From: Paenibacillus sp. V4I7
GTDB taxonomy: Bacteria; Bacillota; Bacilli; Paenibacillales; NBRC-103111
Length of the DNA stretch: 64,000 bases
Assembly (NCBI RefSeq): GCF_030817275.1
Contig: NZ_JAUSZD010000002.1
Span: 4,340,001 to 4,404,000, forward strand
Reading direction: 5' to 3'
In this document: piece after piece, positions 33,694 to 42,722 of the stretch
Numbering within the stretch: position 1 is the stretch's first letter
Layout of the letters: each line of letters begins with the position of its first letter
Program-made: the position numbers and the translations under genes
Notes under the pieces: generated by a model
Databases searched by the model: none
The model's input: only the letters and a program-made list of their open reading frames with translations
What the model was told of the DNA's origin: nothing

Positions 33694-34749
33694 TTAAAGG
33701 TTATATAGGCTTTTGGCATTTTCGTAAAAGATTTTACGCTTCGCCTCCGGCTTTAGTCTCCGCAGAATCATACTTGGTGAATCGAAATCCCAATGCGGAT
33801 AATCACTCGAATACAGAATCATATTCTCGGCATCAATCATATTGAACAAATCGATCAAATGCTGCGGATTATCCGGTTCCTCAATGGGCTGTGTAGTTAA
33901 ATAACAATGCTCTCGAATGTACTGACTAGGCAGCTTCTTCAGCCAAGGGACGGTAGAGCGGAGCGCTTTATAGTTCTTATCCAGCCTCCACATCAGATGC
34001 GGCAGCCAAGCAATACCTCCCTCGGTAAGCACTACTTTCAACCGCGGGAACTTCTCAAATACGCCCTCGCATACCATGCTGACAAGATGAGCCATGAACA
34101 TTTGCGACAAGCATGTGTGCCACTCGATGTAACGGGACGGATACCCAGCAGCGGTAGGTGCCGTGGAGCTGCCCCCTCCTTCCGCGCCCGGATGAATCGC
34201 AATAGGTAGACCATTCCGCTCCGCAGCCTCATAGATAGGATGATACTGTCGCTGGCCGAGGGGGGCACGAGCCGCACTAGAAATCATCACTTCGACGATA
34301 TCGGGATGGCCCCCGACGCGGTCGATCTCTTTCGCGGCAAGAGATGGGTCCTGCGTGGCGACGGCCATGGCGCCCTTGAACGCCTTGTGTTTACCAAGCC
34401 ATTCGGCGATCAAAAAGTCGTTGTAGGCTGAGCAAATCACAGCTGCGTAATCAGGGTCGTGCGTCGTTGAAATATTGTACACAACCCCGGTCAACACGCA
34501 GTATTCGACATTGTAGCCCTCAAGCAGCTGCTTGATCATGAGGTCTGGGTCCGAGCCGGCTTTGCCGCCATTGGCCGGAATGGCGTCCTTCTTCATGACG
34601 CCTACTGGCGAATAGTAACCAGAGCCTGCATACCCGATTCCGGTCGTCGCTACGCGTGACCGCCATGGTTCGGCCAGATACGGCAGCAAATCGGCATCAT
34701 TCTGTTCATTATGGACATCTGCATCAATGACCTTGAAATCTTCGGCCAT
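33694..34749 (-). CDS. Amidohydrolase family protein (amidohydrolase 2/ACMSD-like)
   Basis: 351 residues. The N-terminal motif VIDADVHNEQ carries D-x-H in place of the usual H-x-H, as in a recognised subgroup of these TIM-barrel metal enzymes. Other marks are IAIHPGAEGGG near residue 185, LTEGGIAWLPHLMWRLD near 240 and the metal Asp in YSSDYPHWD near 320. Relatives decarboxylate or hydrolyse aromatic or dicarboxylic compounds; the exact reaction is unknown. It lies 58 bases after the importer binding protein and before the Rieske gene, suggesting a joint catabolic role. Confidence 0.85.
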   Translation of the reverse strand: MAEDFKVIDADVHNEQNDADLLPYLAEPWRSRVATTGIGYAGSGYYSPVGVMKKDAIPANGGKAGSDPDLMIKQLLEGYNVEYCVLTGVVYNISTTHDPDYAAVICSAYNDFLIAEWLGKHKAFKGAMAVATQDPSLAAKEIDRVGGHPDIVEVMISSAARAPLGQRQYHPIYEAAERNGLPIAIHPGAEGGGSSTAPTAAGYPSRYIEWHTCLSQMFMAHLVSMVCEGVFEKFPRLKVVLTEGGIAWLPHLMWRLDKNYKALRSTVPWLKKLPSQYIREHCYLTTQPIEEPDNPQHLIDLFNMIDAENMILYSSDYPHWDFDSPSMILRRLKPEAKRKIFYENAKSLYNL

Positions 34750-34806
34750 GCGAACACCTCCGTTCCGGCGTATAGGTTACCTTTGCCTCCTAGCTGCACG
34801 AATTGA

Positions 34807-36375
34807 TTACTTCTTACCGTATGTTCGGGTATAGGCAGCATTGTACATACCTAACAGTTCGTCAGCTCCGAGCTTCTTCGCTTGATCGATAAATTCTTGA
34901 TACGTCTTATCGTTGATCGGCGTCTTGCCCGCTACGAATTCAGTCAGCTTCTGCTCAAGGAATTTGTTCAGGTTGTTCAGCTTCGATTTTTCCAGCTCCA
35001 GCTCTTCCTTCGTCTTGACGATCTGCTTCGGCGCTGGAATAATGAACGATTCGTATCTCTTGTTAATGTCCTTGCTCTTGTCGCTTAAGCCGCGCTCCCA
35101 CACCTCGCGGGATTTGGCATTATCGAGCGTAACCATATCGTACCAAACGCCCCAATCCTTACGCAGTGTCGTGAATGGCGAAGCGCCGAAATCCTTGTTG
35201 TAGACAGATTTGCCGTTTTCCTTCGTATACGTTTTGCCCTCGATACCAAGCGATAAGTAGTTAGATCCTTCTTCTCCCAGTAAGTAGTCAAGAAATTGAA
35301 CTGCCCTGTCCTTGTCTTTCACCTTAGCCGAGATCGCGCGGCCGGCAGCGCCTACAACCGGACGTGAGAATTGGTAGTTCTTAATACCGTCTGCAGCAAA
35401 TTGTGGAATCGCATCGAGTGTATACTCCGCTATACCCGCTTTACGTCCTTTGTCCATAAGCGTCTCCAAGTCAGCCTTCCAGAAAAACGTCACGAGTGAT
35501 TTGCCTTTAAGAATCCGCTCTTCCCACTGTGCTTGCGTAATCATCGAGAATTCAGGATCCAGCAGCTTTTCGTTAAACAATTTATTCAAGTAAACAAGCG
35601 AGTCCTTATATCCTTTATGATAGGGAGCGAACGCGTATTTGTCGGTAGCCGGATCGACGTTATAGAAGCCGTGTATGCCGGTGAACGCTCTGCCGAATGT
35701 CGTAAATAACCCGGTATCGCCAATAATGGCATTATTGATGAGGGGATAAGTATCCGGCTGCTTTTCTTTGAGCGTTTTGAGGAACTGGTAAAACTCATCC
35801 ACTGTAGTCGGCGCCTTCAGTCCATACTTATCCATGACGTCCTTGCGTGTATACCAGACGAAGTTAAAACCTTTCCCTTCCGCGTCGCCCTCGATGACAG
35901 GAACGGTATAAATACCGCCGTCAACGCCAGTTGCGACCGCTCTAGCCTCTGGGTATTTGTCGTAGAACGCCTTTAGGTTCGGTGCTTTATCCAAGTAATC
36001 TTTTAAGTTCAAAAATACTTTATCCGGACCGTGCTGTCTTCCCTCTAACGTATCTACCTGGATGAAGTCCGTGACTGAGTTCGTCGCAATCATAATTTGC
36101 TTCTTTTCCTTCAAACCTTCCTGACTGACCACTTGAAACTCGATCTTTACGCCGGTCTTTGTTTCGATTTCCTTGAAGATGTCCCAGTCCTGGCGCACTT
36201 TTCCTTCTGGACGGTCGTAAGCCAGCCACGTGAATGTGATCGGCTTCTTGGACTCGTCTGGTTTCTTCGTTTCTCCCGCCGCAGGAGTATCATTCGGTTG
36301 GCTCGAACAGGCTGCTGCGACCAAACTAACGAGCATAACCGTAGTCAATCCTGTTGCGACAGTTCTTTTTTTCAT
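34807..36375 (-). CDS. ABC transporter substrate-binding lipoprotein (LipO-like)
   Basis: 522 residues with signal peptide MKKRTVATGLTTVMLVSL and lipobox VAAAC, then a mature type 1 solute-binding domain (ITFTWLAYDRPEGKVRQD). It is the receptor of the third LplB/YtcP-type importer and shares family features with the proteins at 537-2073 and 13012-14694. The ligand is unknown; the downstream Rieske and amidohydrolase genes raise the possibility of a non-carbohydrate or decorated sugar ligand. Confidence 0.9.
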   Translation of the reverse strand: MKKRTVATGLTTVMLVSLVAAACSSQPNDTPAAGETKKPDESKKPITFTWLAYDRPEGKVRQDWDIFKEIETKTGVKIEFQVVSQEGLKEKKQIMIATNSVTDFIQVDTLEGRQHGPDKVFLNLKDYLDKAPNLKAFYDKYPEARAVATGVDGGIYTVPVIEGDAEGKGFNFVWYTRKDVMDKYGLKAPTTVDEFYQFLKTLKEKQPDTYPLINNAIIGDTGLFTTFGRAFTGIHGFYNVDPATDKYAFAPYHKGYKDSLVYLNKLFNEKLLDPEFSMITQAQWEERILKGKSLVTFFWKADLETLMDKGRKAGIAEYTLDAIPQFAADGIKNYQFSRPVVGAAGRAISAKVKDKDRAVQFLDYLLGEEGSNYLSLGIEGKTYTKENGKSVYNKDFGASPFTTLRKDWGVWYDMVTLDNAKSREVWERGLSDKSKDINKRYESFIIPAPKQIVKTKEELELEKSKLNNLNKFLEQKLTEFVAGKTPINDKTYQEFIDQAKKLGADELLGMYNAAYTRTYGKK

Positions 36376-36442
36376 CTGAAAACCTCCCTATCGTGGTAAA
36401 AAAGTATCCCTCTATAGCGTTAGATTCCGGGGGAATCTAGAA

Positions 36443-37303
36443 CTATCCTTTGATGCCGCCGATCATAGTTCCCTGCACGAAGTATTTCTGGATGAACGGA
36501 TAAATACATAGGATCGGGAGCGTAGCGATCATGATGATGGCGTACTTCATCGTTTGGAGCAGGCTCAGATCGCCTTCAGCCTGAATCGTAGTACCGGCCA
36601 CAAGAATGTTCCTGAGCATAATTTGCAGCGGGTACATCGAACGGTCGTTCAAGTAAATGAGTGCATCGAAGAAAGCGTTCCACTGATTCACAGCTGTGAA
36701 TAAGCCGATTGTCGCCAATACCGGCATGGATAGCGGAAGCACAATACGCAGCAGCACTTGTAACGAGGAGCAGCCGTCGATCGTTGCTGCATCTTCAAGC
36801 TCCTCCGGCAATGCCTCAAAGAACGTACGCATGATAAACAAGTACCACGTGCTGATCAGGGAAGGCAGGACGATTGCCCATATCGAGTTCAACATCCCCA
36901 GCTTTTGCACAACGAGAAACGTTGGAATCATACCGCCGCTAAACAGCAGCGTAAAGGCGGCCATCATCAGAATGATTCTGCGGCCGGGCAGCCATTTCTT
37001 CGCCAGCGGATACGCCATAGCCGAAGTTACGAGCAAGGTTAGTATCACATGAACGATCGTATAACGGATCGTATTCCAGTAACTGATCCATAGATCCGGA
37101 TTGCTCACCAACTGCTTATAGGCAATAAGCGTTACCCCCTTAGGAAAGATGAGCACATCCCCGCTCGATACGAGAGCGTTATCACTGATCGAAGCGCTGA
37201 ATACATAAACCAGCGGGTATACCATAACGATCATCAAAAGAATCATGATCACATAGTTGAAGGTATCAAATACCCTTGAAGCCATCGATTGTCTGATTTT
37301 CAA
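36443..37303 (-). CDS. Carbohydrate ABC transporter permease, YtcP type
   Basis: 286 residues, six predicted helices, EAA loop LEDAATIDGCSSLQVLL near residue 180 and C-terminus KYFVQGTMIGGIKG. It pairs with the LplB-type subunit, whose stop is 13 bases upstream. Confidence 0.9.
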   Translation of the reverse strand: MKIRQSMASRVFDTFNYVIMILLMIVMVYPLVYVFSASISDNALVSSGDVLIFPKGVTLIAYKQLVSNPDLWISYWNTIRYTIVHVILTLLVTSAMAYPLAKKWLPGRRIILMMAAFTLLFSGGMIPTFLVVQKLGMLNSIWAIVLPSLISTWYLFIMRTFFEALPEELEDAATIDGCSSLQVLLRIVLPLSMPVLATIGLFTAVNQWNAFFDALIYLNDRSMYPLQIMLRNILVAGTTIQAEGDLSLLQTMKYAIIMIATLPILCIYPFIQKYFVQGTMIGGIKG

Positions 37304-37316
37304 AAGGGTTCCTCCT

Positions 37317-38240
37317 TTACCACAAGCTCGTTTCTGAATATTTTCTAGCGATCCGGTTAGCGGCGATGACGAGGATAAGGCCGATCACTGACTGAAATAA
37401 CCCGACGGCTGTGGCGAAGCTGAAATCCGCATCCAAGATACCGCGCCTATACACGAATGTGTTGATGACATCCGATGTTTCATAGTTCATGGAATTGTAA
37501 AGCAGCAATATTTTTTGGAATCCGGTCTCCATAAAATGGCCAAGCGTAAGAACGAACAGGATGATCATGACGGGCACCATGCCAACGAAGGTAATATGTC
37601 GCATCTGTTGGTAGCGGTTCGCCCCATCCATTTTAGCGGCCTCATAAAGAGTTGGATCGATGCCGGCAATTGCAGCCAGATACAGAATCGTCCCCCAGCC
37701 GATTTTTTGCCAAACTTCGGAGCTGACGTAGATCGTCCGAAACCAATTCGGCAGCCCTAGGAATAGAATCGGCTCCATTCCGAACATTTTGACAAGAATG
37801 AAATTGATGATCCCGGTTTGCGGAGACAGAAACGTGACGAGAATGCCGGCGATGACTACAGTTGATAAGAAGTGCGGCATGTAGCTGATGCTTTGTACAA
37901 TTCGTTTAAACGTTTTGTTCTTAAGCTCGTGAAACAGAATGGCCAAAATGATCGGTGCTGGAAAATGAAACAGCAAATCGTACACGTTGAGCATGACGGT
38001 ATTGCGGATCAGCTTCCAGGAGTCCGGATTTACATAGAAGAATTCGATAAAATGCTTCAAGCCTACAAATTTACTGCCTAAAATGCCTTTACCGATCGAA
38101 TAGTCTTGAAACGCGATGATGACGCCATACATGGGCACATATTTGAAAATGATGTAGTACAAAATTCCCGGCAGCATTAATAGATATAGCGCTCTATGTT
38201 TCTTCAACATGTACCACATAACATTTCGTTGCGGCACCAT
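37317..38240 (-). CDS. Carbohydrate ABC transporter permease, LplB type
   Basis: About 307 residues, first gene of the third importer operon. EAA loop YEAAKMDGANRYQQM near residue 215 and C-terminus NRIARKYSETSLW. ATG 38240 is preferred because GGGGGTGG lies just upstream; an in-frame ATG at 38255 would place that G-rich stretch inside the gene. The membrane AraC regulator upstream is separated by a terminator. Confidence 0.88.
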   Translation of the reverse strand: MVPQRNVMWYMLKKHRALYLLMLPGILYYIIFKYVPMYGVIIAFQDYSIGKGILGSKFVGLKHFIEFFYVNPDSWKLIRNTVMLNVYDLLFHFPAPIILAILFHELKNKTFKRIVQSISYMPHFLSTVVIAGILVTFLSPQTGIINFILVKMFGMEPILFLGLPNWFRTIYVSSEVWQKIGWGTILYLAAIAGIDPTLYEAAKMDGANRYQQMRHITFVGMVPVMIILFVLTLGHFMETGFQKILLLYNSMNYETSDVINTFVYRRGILDADFSFATAVGLFQSVIGLILVIAANRIARKYSETSLW

Positions 38241-38401
38241 ATCACCCACCCCCATTTACTCATAACACTTACAACTCTGAGTTAATGGCCTAACTATACA
38301 AAGCTAGGACTGCCCCGTAAAGATTGCATAATTACGGAAAGTCTCTTTTTTTGCAGACGCTGGTTTCCTAGGGATTCCAGGTCATTTCGGGAGATCGGAT
38401 G

Positions 38402-38435
38402 AAAAAAAAGAGACTTCGGAAAAAATGAAGTCTCT
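38402..38435 (-). terminator. Terminator between AraC-type regulator and third importer operon
   Basis: AGAGACTTC and GAAGTCTCT form a perfect 9-bp stem with a 9-base loop; on the minus strand eight T residues follow. It ends the regulator transcript immediately after its stop. Confidence 0.85.
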
Positions 38436-38441
38436 GTTCGT

Positions 38442-40622
38442 TCAATGGTTAATCGTGCGATACTTCGCAGGCGTAATCCCTTCATATTTACGAAACGTTC
38501 GGATAAACGAGTTGCGTCCCCAGTAACCTACCTTCTCCGCAATGTCATCGATTTTCATGTCCGTTTCCAGCAAAAATTGCTTCGCCTTCATCAGCCGGTA
38601 TTTCGCAATATACTCCACATACTTCTCTCCAACTTCTTCTTTGAAGGTACGGCTGAAGTGGCCGTTCGACATGTTCAAGAGCCCGGCGAAATATTCGATC
38701 GAAAGCTCCTCATTATAATGCTCATGAATATAGTGCAAAATCTCTGAAAACTGCTTTGCACGCTGATCAGGCTCCTCAGTCCGAAATAAGACACTGTGAA
38801 TGTCCTGGAAACAGACTTTCAGTTCATCCCACGTCATACAACGATTGAGCCGCTCGAACAGATCTGAAAAGAACGGTACGTTAAAATCGTTATGCTCGGT
38901 TTCTACTGCGCGGATCCATGTATTGAGAACGTCGGTACATAAATATTTAACCTGGATGGCAGTGGCATTCTTGCGTATTCCCACTTCGAGCATATCGAAC
39001 GCAGATTGCAGCAGCTTATCATACTCCCGCGTCTTGAATTGGTTGAAGATACGGTTGACATCTTGAACGGATAAGAAGCTTTCCCACTGCGTTCGATCCC
39101 CTACATTCGGTCCACGACATATCTCCACGTCGGAATCAAGTCCGCGATTCTGCAGCACGGACAACGCGAGCTTATACGACTCATGCAGCTCCTCGGTAGC
39201 GTTCACCGTCTTCCCGATTCCAATCGTCGCTTTAAAGTATTCGCTGTACGGTTCCAGCAAGAGACCGACAATGTTCGCGGCCTCCTCGGCTCCGAAGTGC
39301 AGAAACGGGTCATGCAGCACCACACACGCCATCACATCCGGCTTCGTTTGGCAGAGCCAGACCAGCGATGGCGACGATTTGACTATGCGTTCTTTGAGTT
39401 CCATGAATAAGAAAGACTTCGACGTCTCAGACAGCCGTTCATAGGCGGGCGAATTGTAGTGAAACGCAATGCAGAGAACCGTGCGCATCGCGTTCTTGTT
39501 ATACGTAAACTCGATTTCCTTCGCATAATATTCAATGGACAGTGCGTCCCGATATTCGCCCAGCAGAATCTTGGTTACGAAAAGCTCCTGCAGGACGGGG
39601 AACATCCCACTCACCCTTTGGGACAGCTCTTTATTTTCTTCCGTAATTTCCTTTATCGGACGATAGACGCGACGGCTTAAATAGTAGGACACGAAGCTGC
39701 CCACCACGAGGAAAAAGACGAGAAACGCCCAACTAATCACCCGTGTGATGTACGCTGGCTTCATCAGGGTACGCAGATCCGCGATGCTCACGTAATACCA
39801 CGAATCGTCGAAGCTAGATTTCACAAATGACATTGCGACTTCGCTCGTAATGAGAAATTGAGACCCCTTGGAATTTGCGCGTGTATGTTCCAGCACCGCC
39901 TTCGCTTCCTTCTCTGTCAAACCAACCTGATTCATGATGAGACCTTGGCTGCTCGCAATTGCCGTTCCTGTCACCCATTTTTCCGGAATACTGATCTGCT
40001 CTTTGACCTTGTCCTCAGCGAAATCGACAACCAAATACACATCGGGCTTAACGCTGTTAAACGGATAGCTCATTAAGGCGGACATGCCGATTGTACTCGG
40101 ATCGGTAAAGTCCATCATTTTTTTGCCTGTAAAATGGGACAGGTACGCCTTTCTTTGCTTCTCGTCAAGCGGATATGTGAAATCAAAGTAATACCCTTTG
40201 TCCGTATAAATATCGACATCGACAACCAGATCGTGATTCACAAAATATAAGAATACCTTTGAAACCAATTTATCGGATTGAAGCTTCATCAACTGCTCTC
40301 TGAGAAAATAAAGCTGCTCCGCACGCTGTTGGTTTTCACGCGAATCGTCCACAGTACGGAGCAGACTCGTTAAATTGGAAGAGCTGAGCATGTTAATCAT
40401 ATTTGTCTTGAGCGAATCTAATGCGGTGTCCGTTTGCTTGGAAAAATGGCTTATGATGACATCGTTGAGCTTCTCTGCATCCTTCTCGATCGTACGGACC
40501 ACCAGAACATGTGCCATCAAACTGGCAACAATAACCGGCATGAGGATAACGATGAAATAGGTGGTAAAAAGCCGCCAAAAAAGGGCGAATCGGAACTTAT
40601 GTACCTTAGAAATGCTCAACAC
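38442..40622 (-). CDS. Membrane-bound AraC-family regulator with extracytoplasmic sensor
   Basis: 726 residues. Helix at about 12-35, extracytoplasmic Cache-like domain to about 290, second helix (VISWAFLVFFLVVGSFVSYY), cytoplasmic middle region with a GGDEF-like YesN-type fold, and C-terminal AraC domain (FAGLLNMSNGHFSRTFKEE ... DIAEKVGYWGRNSFIRTFRK). It probably senses the ligand of the third importer and activates the operon starting at 38240. Its start lies 75 bases after the NamZ-like gene stop, so some readthrough from the amino-sugar operon is possible. Confidence 0.9.
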   Translation of the reverse strand: MLSISKVHKFRFALFWRLFTTYFIVILMPVIVASLMAHVLVVRTIEKDAEKLNDVIISHFSKQTDTALDSLKTNMINMLSSSNLTSLLRTVDDSRENQQRAEQLYFLREQLMKLQSDKLVSKVFLYFVNHDLVVDVDIYTDKGYYFDFTYPLDEKQRKAYLSHFTGKKMMDFTDPSTIGMSALMSYPFNSVKPDVYLVVDFAEDKVKEQISIPEKWVTGTAIASSQGLIMNQVGLTEKEAKAVLEHTRANSKGSQFLITSEVAMSFVKSSFDDSWYYVSIADLRTLMKPAYITRVISWAFLVFFLVVGSFVSYYLSRRVYRPIKEITEENKELSQRVSGMFPVLQELFVTKILLGEYRDALSIEYYAKEIEFTYNKNAMRTVLCIAFHYNSPAYERLSETSKSFLFMELKERIVKSSPSLVWLCQTKPDVMACVVLHDPFLHFGAEEAANIVGLLLEPYSEYFKATIGIGKTVNATEELHESYKLALSVLQNRGLDSDVEICRGPNVGDRTQWESFLSVQDVNRIFNQFKTREYDKLLQSAFDMLEVGIRKNATAIQVKYLCTDVLNTWIRAVETEHNDFNVPFFSDLFERLNRCMTWDELKVCFQDIHSVLFRTEEPDQRAKQFSEILHYIHEHYNEELSIEYFAGLLNMSNGHFSRTFKEEVGEKYVEYIAKYRLMKAKQFLLETDMKIDDIAEKVGYWGRNSFIRTFRKYEGITPAKYRTINH

Positions 40623-40697
40623 GATCGCCTCCCGCCCCCTGTAACGTTCGCAGTGATGGCATTACGAATAACTAGCTTGTCGCGTTCTCAAATTTCC

Positions 40698-41837
40698 TTA
40701 ATAGAGATGATACTGCTGTTTCATCTGTGCGAATTCCCGACTTTCGTCCCGAAATTGCTCCAACAACACCGAAACATCTAATGGATCTTCACGGTACACC
40801 TTATCCCCGCACAATAAATCAATAAAAGGCCTGGATCCCTCTTTAAAAGGTGGCAGGAAAGAAAATTGCTCATAGTTACGCTTAATGGTATACATCAGTG
40901 TGATAGCTGTCTCCAAAGGACGAATCGATCGGGTATCCAGTATATGAAGCTGAACGCCGCTGCATGACTCTCCCTGAAATTTGGAAAAGGTCGGTTTAAA
41001 ATAGACCGGACGAAAAATGACCCCAGGCAAATTCTTTCTGTTCATCTCATCCGCCAGTTGTTGAGCGTCGATGAACGGAGCTCCTACAATTTCAAAAGGA
41101 ACTGTGGTTCCTCTTCCTTCAGACATGTTGGTGCCTTCAAATATACAAGTGCCGGGATACAGTAATGCCGTGTCAAACCGAGGAATCCCCAAAGAGGGCA
41201 TCACCCAGTGTCGACCGGTATCAGTGAACTGCATCTTCCGCTCCCACCCCTGGGCACGTATCACATGCAGATCACAATGCCAGTTCATCTGATCGTTAGC
41301 CATGGTGGCCACCTCACCGACAGTCAGACCGTAACGCACACAAAGTGGATAATTACCAACAAAAGATTGATAATCCTGCTTTAAAATGTTACCTTCTACC
41401 GTCACCCCATCCAGCGGGTTGATCCGGTCCAAAATGACAAATGGCTTGCCTGCTTTCGCACAATCTTCCAGCGCATATAGCATCGTATAAATAAAAGTGT
41501 AGTATCGTGTACCCACGTCCTGAATATCATAGACGACCATATCTACCTCATCCAGCATTTCCTGACTCATGCGCTTGGAATCCTTACGGTACAAGCTATA
41601 TACCGGCACCTGTGTGATCGGGTCCAGATACGTTTCTACCAAGGCACCTGCTGCTTGATCTCCACGCACACCGTGTTCCGGTGAAAACAGAGCTGTCAGA
41701 TTGAAATTCTCATGCAAAATTTGAATCGTGGATACGAAGTCATTGTTTAAGCCGGTAGGTGCTGTAATGAGTCCCAAACGTTTCCCTTTAAATAGATGAG
41801 TGTACTGCCCAATGCAATCGATACCGTTTCTGATCAT
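40698..41837 (-). CDS. namZ: NamZ-like exo-beta-N-acetylmuramidase (DUF1343), apparently cytoplasmic
   Basis: 379 residues from ATG 41837, chosen for GGGAGG six bases upstream. It shows DUF1343/YbbC family marks: GLITAPTGLN, FSPEHGVRG near residue 60 (the segment with the proposed catalytic Glu), YDIQDVGTRYYT, LDRINPL, and EGTNMSEGRGTT. Bacillus subtilis NamZ removes terminal MurNAc from peptidoglycan fragments and is secreted. This protein has no signal peptide from the chosen start, nor in the 21 residues that would extend it to 41900. It is therefore expected in the cytoplasm, acting on imported muropeptides or MurNAc-GlcNAc. It is the last gene of the importer operon below MurQ. Confidence 0.85.
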   Translation of the reverse strand: MIRNGIDCIGQYTHLFKGKRLGLITAPTGLNNDFVSTIQILHENFNLTALFSPEHGVRGDQAAGALVETYLDPITQVPVYSLYRKDSKRMSQEMLDEVDMVVYDIQDVGTRYYTFIYTMLYALEDCAKAGKPFVILDRINPLDGVTVEGNILKQDYQSFVGNYPLCVRYGLTVGEVATMANDQMNWHCDLHVIRAQGWERKMQFTDTGRHWVMPSLGIPRFDTALLYPGTCIFEGTNMSEGRGTTVPFEIVGAPFIDAQQLADEMNRKNLPGVIFRPVYFKPTFSKFQGESCSGVQLHILDTRSIRPLETAITLMYTIKRNYEQFSFLPPFKEGSRPFIDLLCGDKVYREDPLDVSVLLEQFRDESREFAQMKQQYHLY

Positions 41838-42014
41838 AGCTGCCTCCCAAATTTTATTTGCCGAGTGAGTTATGTAAATCTCCCTTGGGCAATGTAGCAA
41901 ACTAGGCCAAAATTGAAGGTTACCTTCGGTTTACCCACCCAAAAGCAAAGTTGAGAAAACCTCTAACGAGGCCATTTATGAATGAGCAGCCGCGTATAGA
42001 GGTTGATTTTATTC

Positions 42015-42722
42015 TTATAATTCAGTTTTGATAACACGCATATTTTCTTCTGGAATCATGAAGGTTTGTGCATATTCTTTTCTGGCTTCAAGGCCTCGGA
42101 CTCTCATCAAATGTTTGTAGTATTCCAAATACTTGAACGACTTGCTGCCGATTACGAACCAATGCGTGGAAACAGCCTTCACCCATAGATCGAATGCTTC
42201 TTGATCGTAGTCGACATACACATACGGACGATAGTCGACGGCGTCCTCCCAGTTCTCGGCATAATACAACCTCTGTGCAAAATGTGCTGGAAGCTCCCGC
42301 TCAAACGTCGGCAAGGCGGCAAAATAGCGGGCATCATTGACGATGCGGTGCGTTGTCATATGATCCTTGTGCATGCTGTTCTTCCAATGCGTAATAATGA
42401 CGTTGGGACGAACTTGACGAATAATATCGCATACGCGAAAACGCATTTCTTGGTTATCCTGCAGCTCGCCGTCAGGAATATCGTCGAATACGAACGCTTC
42501 CCCGCCCAGCATCTCGGCAAAGGTTTTCGCCTCATTCACTTTCTGCACACGATATTCAGCCATATCTTGTCCTGCCGGGACGCCGCGTTCGCCTGCTGTC
42601 AACGCCAGGGTTGCAATGCGGTCCCCCTTCAAAGAGTGACTTGCAAGTACCCCCCCTGCCGTTAATTCGGCGTCACCAACATGGCCACCGATGGCTAGAA
42701 TCGTTAACTTTTGCTCGCTCAT
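42015..42722 (-). CDS. PIG-L family deacetylase-like protein with altered active site
   Basis: 235 residues. PIG-L/LmbE enzymes are zinc N-deacetylases of GlcNAc-type sugars with motif AHPDDxE. Here the segment reads GGHVGDAE: H14, D17 and E19 are kept but the usual catalytic-base Asp is Gly16. The downstream HKDHMTTH with metal His is intact. It abuts the GNAT gene (no gap) in an amino-sugar operon, so an N-acyl amino sugar is the natural candidate substrate. The substitution may mean a different reaction. Confidence 0.85.
   Translation of the reverse strand: MSEQKLTILAIGGHVGDAELTAGGVLASHSLKGDRIATLALTAGERGVPAGQDMAEYRVQKVNEAKTFAEMLGGEAFVFDDIPDGELQDNQEMRFRVCDIIRQVRPNVIITHWKNSMHKDHMTTHRIVNDARYFAALPTFERELPAHFAQRLYYAENWEDAVDYRPYVYVDYDQEAFDLWVKAVSTHWFVIGSKSFKYLEYYKHLMRVRGLEARKEYAQTFMIPEENMRVIKTEL

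Noticed and set aside
38313-38355. Plus-strand terminator (CCGTAA/TTACGG then T7)
   Set aside because: The stem is only six bases, eight bases separate it from the T run, and no plus-strand gene precedes it.
41953-41973. Terminator between PIG-L and NamZ-like genes
   Set aside because: CCTC/GAGG is a 4-bp stem with TTTTCTC; too weak to call, and the genes are likely co-transcribed.
42201-42665. 154-codon plus-strand frame
   Set aside because: It is antisense to the PIG-L gene, which has clear family motifs.
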